Below, piece by piece: positions 32,690-42,223 of a stretch of DNA of 64,000 nucleotides. Location: NCBI GenBank assembly GCA_037178675.1, contig JAYMGJ010000151.1, positions 1-64,000 of the forward strand, read 5' to 3'. Below the pieces are notes generated by a model that worked only from the letters and a program-made list of their open reading frames with translations, was not told the origin of the DNA and made no database searches. Position 1 is the stretch's first letter. Each line of letters starts with the position of its first letter. The position numbers and the translations under genes are program-made. Source of the DNA: Scleroderma bovista. Taxonomy: Eukaryota; Basidiomycota; Agaricomycetes; Boletales; Sclerodermataceae.

Positions 32690-33239
32690 TAGAGTTTAAA
32701 AGTCCAGTCCATAGGACCGCAAAAAGACCAGAAACTGGACTGGACTGGACTGGTCGCAACCGGACTGCAGTTGCCAGTTGCCTACTTTTGAGAATGATGA
32801 AAAAGACTGGTTGCAACCGGTTGCAACCGCATTATGTAAGCAATACATATATGGTATAAAAACCCCTATATTACAGGCTAATTTTGGCCTGCAGTGGGTC
32901 TTAAGGGGTGTAAAACTGATCTTTTTGGATGAAATATGGCACAAATAAATATATAATGACTTGTATATAATTACTACAGTCTATAAATAGTATTTAGATG
33001 CTATCTGACACACCTTTGATGTGAAAAACATCAATAAAATGCAAAAAAACCGGTTTTTTAGTGGTTTGGACTGGTTTTTTTAGCAGTTTTGGACTGGTCT
33101 TTTTGAAAACCGGTTGCAACCACTTTGGACCAGTCTTTAAGTGGTCCATGAACCATTCCCAGGCTTCCAAAAGCGGTCCAGTCCGGTCCTCTTCCAAAAA
33201 AGGCAAAAAAACCGGACTGGACTGGACTTTTAAACTCTA
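32690..33239. mobile_element. hAT-type MITE D1 (550 bp)
   Basis: Terminal inverted repeats TAGAGTTTAAAAGTCCAGTCC and its complement, with the TAGNG start typical of hAT elements. A perfect 8-bp duplication CCATTGAT lies at 32682-32689 and 33240-33247. The interior is made of short GGTTGCAACCGG and GGACTGGACT blocks with no open frame, so it is non-autonomous. D2 is a second copy with its own 8-bp duplication. Confidence 0.88.
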
Positions 33240-33247
33240 CCATTGAT

Positions 33248-34427
33248 TCAAACAGTGTCAAATACGATCCTATGACGAGAATGTTATTGCCATATCCCAA
33301 CTTTGATTCGTTGCCCACCTCTTCACCCACCTTGAACTCCTGCTTTTGTCTTCATACTCCACAGGCTTCCATATTTTATCACATATGCCCTCTATTGCAC
33401 AAACAGAAATCATACATAAAGACTTTGGAGGCCCCAGCTCTTACCCGACTTACATCCTCCCGTTGGCAATGAAGCTGGTCCCACCGTCTTCCACAATCAG
33501 CCCCCTCCATCGAGTGACCATGCCGGTCTTCCATATTTCATACTGTATGCCCTCCACCATACAAAAAGAAATCAGACACAAAGACTTTGTGGGCCCCAGC
33601 CCTTACCCAACTTACATCCTCCCATTGACGATGAAGTCAACCCCACCACCTTTTGCAATCTCCTTAGGCCCCGCCATCAAGTGGACAACGTTACACATCA
33701 GTGGCCCCCACTTTTTGCTCAACAGATGCAAGCATTTTCAGTACCTATCACAAACTTTGGGACTGGGAAGACAAACCTACTTCCTACACATGGGCTAAGG
33801 GATGAATGCTGGAGAAAAGGTGGATAATGTTATATGTCCTCAGTGGCTCACTCAAGCAGCAAGTCCACCATCACGTCACAGCAGACCGATTGTGCAGAGC
33901 GCAGCCATAATGCTCAAGCTCAAGCTTGCCATCGCGCAAAGCAAAAAGCCTATGTTGAACAGGTGTGTCACTCCACACTACCTGCCACCCACCCTCACAC
34001 GTGTTCTCTAGCTTGAACAGACCATCACAAAATTTCAGACCACCCTGGACTTCACCCCTGACCAGGTCGCCTTACCTCCTCCCATGCAACCCATTATGTC
34101 TCAGCCAACGTACCAACAACCACCCCAGGCCATGGCGCCCCTGCCACCCTACTTTTCACAACAACCTCCGCAACAGCCATGACCCAATCAACACCCCACT
34201 ACCCTGTGCAATATTTCATCACCCTACACCTCACACCACATGAAAGAAATTGTATGCAAAGACTTTGCAGGCCCAACTCATACCCAACTTCTATCCTCCT
34301 GTCGATGAAGAAGTCGACCGCACTGTGATATTAGGTCCCATCACATCATCATATGCATCACGGCCAGAAACACCATTGCTGTCATATTCTACATCACCCA
34401 CTTCTTGGGAATCACCCCTCATACCAG
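33248..34427. repeat. Non-coding region with a duplicated block of about 160 bp
   Basis: A block beginning TTCCATATTT is repeated at about 33368 and 33530, and a third partial copy (AAAGACTTTGCAGGCCCAAC) lies near 34255. The long open frame over 33346-33798 repeats the same peptide (HKDF.GPS.YPTYILPL), as expected from duplicated DNA. I see no family motif and call no gene. Confidence 0.55.
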
Positions 34428-34800
34428 CTGGCATCGAGGACCCCCCATGGAGTTCCTGCTGGCTTCATCATCGCTGCATGATGCTGTTAGCTCACAGGCA
34501 TGCACCACCAACCAAAGGCAAGCCACCCCACCTACCAGCTGGCATCAAGGACCCCCCATGAAGCTCCTGTCGGCTTTGTCATTGCTGGGTGACACAAAGC
34601 TGTTAGCATACGGGTACACACCACCAACCAAAAGCAAGTCAGCCCCCACACCAGCTGGCATCAAGGACCCCCCATGGAATTCCTGCCAGCTTTGTCATCA
34701 CTGCGTGACACGAAGCTGTTAGATCGTGGGCATGCACCACCAACCAAAGGCAAGTCACCCCCCACACCAGCTGGCATCAAGGATCTTCACCAGAATCTAG
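34428..34800. repeat. Tandem repeat, about 115-bp unit, three copies
   Basis: Each unit starts AGCTGGCATCNAGGACCCCC and contains TGCACCACCAACCAAA; units start near 34428, 34539 and 34655, with a partial fourth. Two more diverged units lie at about 35186-35370, so the array was longer and was split or partly duplicated. Confidence 0.8.
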
Positions 34801-34964
34801 ACACATCCACTGTGCCTGGTCGCCTTTCACTGATATGGACTTTTCTGCTTCTGATGCAGCCTGGGGTACTGCTGCTGATGCTGGTGCTATGACTACTAAT
34901 GAATCATGCTTTACGACCCACAGTGAACCAATGTCACTTCTTAGTATTCACGATCAGACAATGC

Positions 34965-35160
34965 ACCACTGACCCCGTACTTACGATGTACACCACTGGC
35001 CATCTTATGATTGTGATGATGCCATGTCCCTGCCATTCGCACTGTTCTCATTGTTGGGCGATCACAAAACATTGTCCCCGTACTTACGACGTACACCACT
35101 GGCCATCTTATGATTTCCCTGCCATTCACACCATTCTCGTTATTGGGTGATCATGATCGC
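34965..35160. repeat. Direct duplication of about 100 bp
   Basis: CCCCGTACTTACGATGTACA with following CACTGGCCATCTTATGATT occurs at about 34975 and again near 35075, each followed by CCCTGCCATTC. No gene is seen. Confidence 0.7.
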
Positions 35161-36489
35161 ATCTTGAAGTCATCCCCCCACACCTACTAGCATTGAGCCC
35201 CTCCCATGATGATCTTGTTGGCTTCATCATCACTGGGTGACATGAAGTGGTTGGCTCATGGGCATGCACCACCAACCAAAAGCAAGTCACCCCCAACACC
35301 AGCTTGTATCAAGGACCTCCCATGATGATCTTGTCAGCTTCGTCATCACTGGGTGACATGGTGTCACCAATGAAAAGCAGCATTGTGTTTATTATTAGTT
35401 ATTAGTATAGTAATACTATGGTGAATGTTTACTAGACACATAGTAAAGCAAGAACAGAAAAAGCACGTGAAGAATGGTAAAGAAATGAGCATTGTGCATG
35501 CTCATCATCACCGACGACGAGCAAGGATGCTTTGTCATCGTGGGAGACAGCAGCAGGAGTCACAGGGACAATGACGTCCCAACAGACTCCGCATGATTAT
35601 GTAACTGAGTGGAAGTCATGCACACATGCACCTCTACATGATTATGTAACCAAGTGGAAGTCACACCAGTACACAAGTAATTCTCACTTATTGTTAGTAA
35701 TACAAAGAAAAACATGTATTATACACATGATAGAACAAGAACAAGAAAAACCTGTGGAGAAATGGTGAAGAAATGAGTATTGTGTGTGCTCATTGTCACC
35801 AATGATGAGCAAAGATGCTTTGTCATCATGGGAGACAATGGGGGAAGTTGCCAGGACAGGGGAAGTGCATTGCATGTTGCTGGCACATGATTAGTAATCG
35901 TGAGTGCATCATATCTAGCACGTGATGTCCTTATCTATCAATTAGATCCTATAGGTTATCTTCAACTACCATCTCTATTACAGTTTTCCTAAGTAACAGC
36001 TGAGAGCTGTGAAATCAATTATCCCTACTAATTAGTAACAGAAGTGGTGTCACCCAGGTGCAACTGACCGTGTAGATAATATGCTATGCCTTGATATGGC
36101 AAGTCACGTGAGATTGCGACTGACTGCGACTACTCTGAGCATCCCTAATGCATGTATCAGCAGTGGAGATCGAGATGTGCCAGGGACTCACCTGTGTCGT
36201 CTATGGCGTAATATTAGCACATTTATTTTTGCAGCCCTACCGCTGCACCACCACATCAATCTCACCGCACTCACCTTGACTGCACTGATCTCGCCGCACT
36301 GATCTCGCCACACACACTCCCCACCGCACTGATCTCACAAAACAAGGCAAGTCAAACATTTCTCAATAGATGGCTAACATACTATGACAAGACAAAATGT
36401 TGAGAGTAAAAGTAGTGTAGAGTAGATAGAGAAAAGAATGAAGTGTTTATTTTCCTCATCAAACAATTTATGGATCTCTCTAAGGATGA
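35161..36489. repeat. Repeat-derived non-coding DNA with a diverged 140-bp direct repeat
   Basis: The segment around 35400-35540 (GAAATGAGCATTGTG, GATGCTTTGTCATC) recurs at about 35690-35840. A second small series with CACTGATCTCGCCGCAC-like units lies at 36240-36330. Nothing coding is supported. 36330-36489 may be the 3' flank of the BTB gene. Confidence 0.5.
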
Positions 36490-37059
36490 CTAATGACCAC
36501 AGGTACAAGATTCATCCCATTTAATGCCCCGTTCCTCCAGTTCATTAAACCCAACTTCCGAAAGCTCTGGAACATCATAATCTCTCCCAAGATGGATGAG
36601 GACAAACAGATCAAAATTGTGTTGATGATCTTTGAAGTGATTGACAACAAACTGACATATCTTAGGGGAACATTGGTACTTGCGGGTAAACTTGAGCAAG
36701 TTGCACAGGTCCATGAGTGTATATCCAGAATAGTGATGGGGGCTAGCACAATAACTTAATTTAGAGGCTATATAATGGAGTTACAAGAGCACTTACCTGT
36801 CACCACTCAACTGAAGGTACAGATCAAAAGTTTCCACGGTTAAACTGGGCAGGACAATTGAGTTCTCATCAACTTTTCCCTCCATCGTCAATCCAATTTG
36901 GTGAAACCTGAACAAGTCACGGAATACATGGCAATCTTGCTCCAATGTATCATGGAAAAGTTTATATAGCATATCCTTGACCCAGAAAATGACTAAGCCA
37001 TTTAGATAGTAAAATTGGGGATGACAGGCGGCAGTACTCCCGATACTAGGTGTGGCCAT
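36490..37059 (-). CDS. BTB/POZ-domain protein, two exons
   Basis: Exon 1 is 37059-36797 and exon 2 is 36742-36490, with a 54-nt intron (GTAAGT...GTGCTAG). Together they give 516 nt, 171 residues and a stop, with no lesion. The start MATPSIG was chosen because the fold begins shortly after it; the frame is also open for 38 codons upstream. Exon 1 has the fungal BTB pattern HPQFYYLNGLVIFWV, LYKLFHDTLEQDCHVFRDLF and IVLPSLTVETFDLYLQL; exon 2 continues with LMDLCNLLKFTRKYQCSPKIC and LGRDYDVPELSEVGFNELEER. BTB domains mediate protein-protein contacts, often with Cullin-3, and the family is greatly expanded in mushrooms. It is shorter than many relatives (about 250-350 residues) and may be C-terminally trimmed. 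It is the only intact candidate host gene in the window. Confidence 0.8.
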
Positions 37060-37626
37060 GAAGGGATGAGAGAGAAAGCTGATGGAGGTGTTTTTAAATA
37101 AATAAAAATCAGGTGAATACAGTCTCAGGAAGCAGGCTGGAGCGTGGCAAAATTCCAACACTAGCACATACATTACATCTCACACGTCAATGGCGACATT
37201 TCCTTGCTCCATCCCTCACCTCCCTGCAAGTGCTATATTGTGGCCAGCAAATCTCCTTCTTGCCCATAATTCGCTATCTGAAATATATCAACATGCCCTA
37301 CAGGTATGGGAACAAGAAGATGCCGACCCTCTCTGACTCAAATTTCATCTTGGCTCCCTTGAAGGTGATGCTATGGACCTCCTTGGAGCAATTGAAAGCA
37401 ATCCCATCGGCCCTGAATTGATGGAGTGGCTAACGTCCTCGGCGGAACTTGTTGGTCAATTGTATGCAGCCATCACAAGTTACTGAGATAGCATTCAGAA
37501 CTGGTGAGTAAGCCAAGAATTTGTGGCTGCTAGCACTAACGTCTAGTAATTAGGAGAGATGATAATGTAATTATCCCACAGTTTGTAACAGAGGCTCATA
37601 CAGGTTTGTGAGGACAACCAAAGAAG
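37060..37626. other. Intergenic region between BTB gene and integrase fragment
   Basis: Upstream region of the BTB gene on the left; no gene recognised. A short plus-strand open frame at 37113-37421 has no motif and partly overlaps the possible 5' extension of the BTB frame. Confidence 0.4.
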
Positions 37627-38110
37627 ATGGTCAATCTCGAGTTTCTGAAGGAGGCCATTTCCAGTTCCCACCATATTAGCTGTACAGAACTTGCCCGTTC
37701 ACTCAGTATCCACAGGAACACCCTCCATCTCTACATGAAGTGCAACGGCATCGAACGAAGGTATACCCCCATTGGAGATTCAGACCTTGATAACCTCGTC
37801 AGGGAATGTAAGAAGAGACACCCTGATTCTGGCATTCAATATATTGTTGGGTTTATGCGAACACATGGGGTCCACATCCAATATCACCAAGTGATTCAGT
37901 CAATTCGTAGAGTTGATCGCCTTGGCTAAGCGTTACGAGACTGCCGTGTGAAAACCAGGCGCAACTATCATGTCAAGAGGCCCAATGCTCTATGGCACAT
38001 GGACAGACATCACAAATTGATCCGGTGGGGAATTGTTATTCATGGGTTCATTGATGGATTTTGCCACATGGTACACTTTATTGTTCTACAACCCACCCCC
38101 AGGCTGGACC
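37627..38110 (+). pseudogene. DDE integrase-like transposase, N-terminal fragment
   Basis: From ATG 37627: ISCTELARSLSIHRNTLHLY, a helix-turn-helix, then GIQYIVGFMRTHGVHIQY and VIQSIRRVDRLG, where a TAA (37927-37929) interrupts. The same frame continues RDCRVKTRRNYHVKRPNALW and HMDRHHKLIRWGIVIHGFID, which holds the first catalytic Asp of an rve-type core. It then runs into unrelated sequence, so two-thirds of the core are gone. The pattern matches a widespread mushroom family annotated as integrase core domain proteins; I am fairly sure of the family, less of its transposon class. Confidence 0.7.
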
Positions 38111-38303
38111 ATATATTATGGTGACAATTTCACACACAGGCTGGGCCATATATCATGGCAATACCCTATAGTCCGGCCTGACCCCCGCTGGCCCATAAGA
38201 TACGGCCGATTGTCAACCCCAGCTGGCCGTAAAATACGGCCTAACCAGGTACATGGGCTCAAATGGACAGGTAGATAAGTACCTTCCTAACATAGTAGTT
38301 CTG
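38111..38303. other. Short spacer with repeated ATACGGCC motifs
   Basis: About 190 bp with recurring CCATATAT.ATGG and TA(A/C)GGCC(G/T) motifs (ACCATATATTATGG, GATACGGCCG, AATACGGCC). Origin unknown. Confidence 0.4.
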
Positions 38304-38938
38304 TGTTACGACCATGTCCAACTCCGGATCCTATCCGGTTACTCCGGTCGCATTGCAGCCCCATAGCTCAACTCCGGTCGTTCTCAGTTACTCCGGTCAC
38401 AGTCGCGCAGATAACCTTCCGCTAACTATGACCCTCGGTCTATACTCCATTCGTTCTTACTACACCTCGCCGTCTACCCTGCCTTGACGTGAGTTCTCCG
38501 TGAACTCGATATATCCTATACCTTGTAGCATTTTCACCGGACCTGATTTATTTTACCCGGACCTGACTTTATTTTCACTGGACCTGACCTAGTACTAACT
38601 CCGGTCATCCCTTGTCTGCTATTAGGTTGTTTACTTGTCACCGTATGTACTCGACCCTAGTTTCTACTTAGTATAAGTACCCTCTAGTTTACCTTGTAGA
38701 CCTCAGTCTGAAATCAACTATAGTCACTACTCCTGTCCCTGTCTCTGTCTCTGTCTCCGTCATTGTCACCTTGACTGGAACCTACGCAAGGGGTCAACGC
38801 ACTTCGTCCTTGTTGTTGAATCCAAGCGGTCACCAACTCCGGCCGGACTATCCCTTGTCCAGCCCTCTGCCCTCCTCCTTCGTCCGCCTTCGTCCAGACT
38901 TGACTGGACCCCCTACCGGAGTAGACCCAGACTTGACA
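38304..38938 (+). repeat. Solo LTR of the G1 family at the broken end of G2
   Basis: 635 bp, TGTTACGACC to GACTTGACA, with most CpG sites intact, so relatively young. It is in plus orientation while adjoining G2 is minus, so it is not G2's own 3' LTR. The flanks TTCTG and GTTTG do not match, which suggests recombination or deletion rather than clean insertion. Confidence 0.88.
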
Positions 38939-41168
38939 GTTTGTCTGGGTACTGGACATGATAATCTTCTAGTAGTTCTGTAGCATTGCCTAGTTCAGTG
39001 GTGAGTAGCCAAGACATTTCTTTGTCAGTTCCCCCGTAACTGGACCAACACACCAAGTACAACAGTTTGCACAATTTGCATCGATGGTCAACCTTGAAGT
39101 CGAGGATCTCAGCGATCTCGAACTCCGGTTCACCATCTACTTTGACCGGTGGCAGAGGAGGCTGTATCTGGTCCAGTATGGTGTTGGGTATGGCCAGTTC
39201 GAGTTGGGAGACATGGAAAATGGGGGTGAACTGCACACATGGAATCTGGAAGATGGAGCATAAAAGAGAGGGAGCCTACTTGTGCGATGATAGTGTAGGG
39301 CCCCAGGTTCTTCTCTGGTAGCTTTTTGGATGGCCAGGTTGACCGGAAATATTTGGCTTTCACATATACTTGATCGCCTACTTTGAAGTCCGGTGCCGGA
39401 GTACATTTGGCATCAGCTGGACCTTGGTAGCAAAGTTGTGCATTGGCCATTTCTTCTCAAAGGTATTGATGTAGTGACTTGAGGTCGACTGCATAGTCAT
39501 GAGCCCATGCAGAGGTCATATCACGTTCTGGGTAGAAGGAGATGTTAGGATGATAACCTTTGTTAGTGAAGAATGGAGAGACTCTGGTGGTAGCACTAGG
39601 TGCGTTGTTGTAAGTGAACTCCACCAGTGGGAGTAGGTCTGCCCAGTTGTCCTGCTGGTAGTTGCAGTAGACGTGGAGGTACTGTTCGAGTGTCTGATTG
39701 GACTGCTCTGTCTGGCCATCGCCCTCTGGGTGGTAACCAGAGGTGAAGTGGAGGTGCAGGTTGAGGGCTTTTCCGAGTGACCAGAAGAAGTGGGAGATGA
39801 ACTCAGTACCACAATCTGAAGTGACATGGGTGGGAACACCATGCTTGGAGAATACATGGAGTAGGAAGAGCTTCATAAGCTCTGGGCTAGTGATGGTGTC
39901 ATGAGTAGGGATGAAGATGGCCTGTTTAGAGAGCCTATCTGCCATGACCAGGATAGCTGTGAATCTGGTAGAGCCAGGGAGTTGTTCAATGAAGTCCATG
40001 GATATGGAATTCCAAGGTCTTTCCAGGACAGGGAGCTGTTTTAGTAAACTGTAGAGTCAATGGTGTGGTGTCTTAGCTCGAGCGCAGGCCATACATGACC
40101 AGATGTAGTTCTTGACGAAGGTCCTGAGACCAGGCCAGGTGTACTTACGCCAGATTAGTTCCAGAGTCCAGTTTTGCCCAAAGTGGCCAGAGAGTGGGTG
40201 ATCATGATGATACTGGAGTATCTGGAGATGGAGACCGTTCAGGTTCAGTACATAGATGCGACCATCTAGGTGGAGGAATCCTGCCTTATCTGTGGACCAG
40301 CGAGAGTCCAGAGGGTCAGAGAGGTGGATCTGGGCAATGGGATCTGAGGGGAGAGTGGATAAGATGTCATTATGGAGGGTCTCCACGTCCATGATGGCGA
40401 CTGCTCAACAGAGGACCAGGAACTCTAAAATGGTTGTGTGAAGGGAGTTAGTCACTTGTTCTTGAGTGAACACCGGCCTGAGCTTTTGGGGGTTAACCTG
40501 GGTGTAGCCACTATCCCCCTCTTTGGGGTAGACGTCCCATCGTCTAGTGAGAGCATCTGGCTTGGCACCAAGTTTTCTGGGGCAGAAACAAATGACAAGG
40601 TTAAACTGGGAGAGAAATTCAGACCACCAGGCTTGCCAGTGGGAGAGGACTTTGGAGGTAGAGAAATACTCCAGGTTTTTGTGGTTGGTGATGACATCAA
40701 TAGGGGAGGCAGAGCCCTCAAGGTAGTGGTGCTGTCATGCACCAAACAGGTTTGGTACAGTGAACATGGAAGATAACACCTATATCAAATGATGCTTATG
40801 CGAAGGATAAGCACGATGGACCCTCATCATAGCCATCTATTGCACAAGAAGACTATCCTGATGCAAGAGATGAATGCCAATGCTGACAGTCATCCCTTGC
40901 ACAAGAACCACCAAGAAGCAGAAGAAACTGAAGGAATGACATCAATTATGGTATGAGAAAGGAATGCACACATCTGCAGTCCAACTCCCATACCAGAACA
41001 ATCAAAGAAGCCAAAGAATTGATGGAGAAATGAAGGAGAAAGAGAAGAAATGATTTTTAGCATCCAAATGTCATTTTTAGGTGCCCAGTGCCAGCATTCC
41101 AATATTTTGAATAGCTCCATCATTTCTGAAGCTATCAGGCATGTGACTATACCATCAGAGAGTCTAGA

Positions 41169-41594
41169 ATGTGGTCTATCTGCCTGTCATGTTCCAATGC
41201 AAATCCATTCATTTTCCACAGAGATATTCCCCCTGCAATCCAGACATTTGCTTCATCACTCACTATGGAGTCCATATTTTCTCTGGATCATTTCTCTGCT
41301 ATTGCTGCAGATCTCCACTATGTCCTGCTCTTAGGACAGCCTCTCCCAGAGTTCCTGTGCACTGCCTGGCACATATCTTTCCAGCCTGCTCCCTCAGTCC
41401 CTCTCATTCTTGGTCAGCACGTTCTCCTCATCAGTCCTGTGTCAAGGACGTACTTTGGTCATCTTAGGTCTATTGTCAAGCTTGAAAAGTTTTCTCTGGT
41501 CATCTCTGTGTCCCCTGAGCCCTCAGCCTCTGGTCCCTTCCTCCCAGATACTTGCCATGTCCATCTTCCTCTGTTGTTCATCTCACTTCCCTAG
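41169..41594 (+). CDS. Conserved A/B-family frame (A4 copy, 141 codons)
   Basis: Starts MWSICLSCSNANPF and includes MESIFSLDHFSAIAADLHYV and FGHLRSIVKLEKF. It ends earlier than in A3 because Trp is replaced by a stop. Same frame and position as in A2, A3 and B1. Function unknown. Confidence 0.33.
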   Translation: MWSICLSCSNANPFIFHRDIPPAIQTFASSLTMESIFSLDHFSAIAADLHYVLLLGQPLPEFLCTAWHISFQPAPSVPLILGQHVLLISPVSRTYFGHLRSIVKLEKFSLVISVSPEPSASGPFLPDTCHVHLPLLFISLP

Positions 41595-42197
41595 ATGCAT
41601 TGAATTCAATACTCTGTCCACTTCCCCACTTTCAGACAGCATCCCTCAGCACCATGACAGTTATGCCCCCACTTTATAGTGCTATTAGGAAGAAGAACCC
41701 TCTCTTGTTCTTTCCCAGAAGAGAGCTCATCAAGGGAGCCCATGGTTGTGCTTCAGCGGTGCTAGAACACATGCACTATACCTTAGTGTATGCTGACCCC
41801 CCAAAAAGACCTCTGGACCCCTGGTACCCTTCTTGTGGCTGTTCTGTCTCGGATCAATCCCCCTATTTATCTCAGATCTTCCCCATTGTTGTCCCATCAA
41901 ATTCCTGATGGTACACAGCCCCCCATCAAACTTCTTAGGCTGTGTATCAATGACTCCTTCTGCTGTGCAGTGACTCATCCCTTGCTTACTGATGCTCTCT
42001 TGTCATCAGTATTACTCAGCTAATGACTCACTTCCTTACCAATCAATCTTGTCATGCAGCTTACTCATTCCTGCTTATCCCTTGCTTACTGATCGCTTAC
42101 AAACCCCTTACAAAGCTCTTACCAATCCCTTACCAATCCTTGACAAATTCTGCTTACTCCCTTCTCTTTTTGTACTTTAATGCTGTGCCCCCCCATG

Positions 42198-42223
42198 TAT
42201 TTAAACCCCTGGGCTCAGCCCAG
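42198..42223 (+). promoter_or_regulatory. TATA box and stem-loop of the A family
   Basis: TATTTAAA followed four bases later by the hairpin CTGGGCTCAGCCCAG. Element B2 has TATATAAA (62056-62063) followed by the hairpin GCAGCCAAAGGCTGC (62067-62081), unrelated in sequence but placed the same way. Confidence 0.55.

Noticed and set aside
33346..33798. 150-codon plus-strand frame as a gene
   Set aside because: Its peptide repeats mirror a duplicated DNA block; no family motif or codon signal.
34033..34243. Pro-rich Gag-like frame
   Set aside because: Only composition resembles Gag linkers; no CCHC, no core motif, surrounded by stops.
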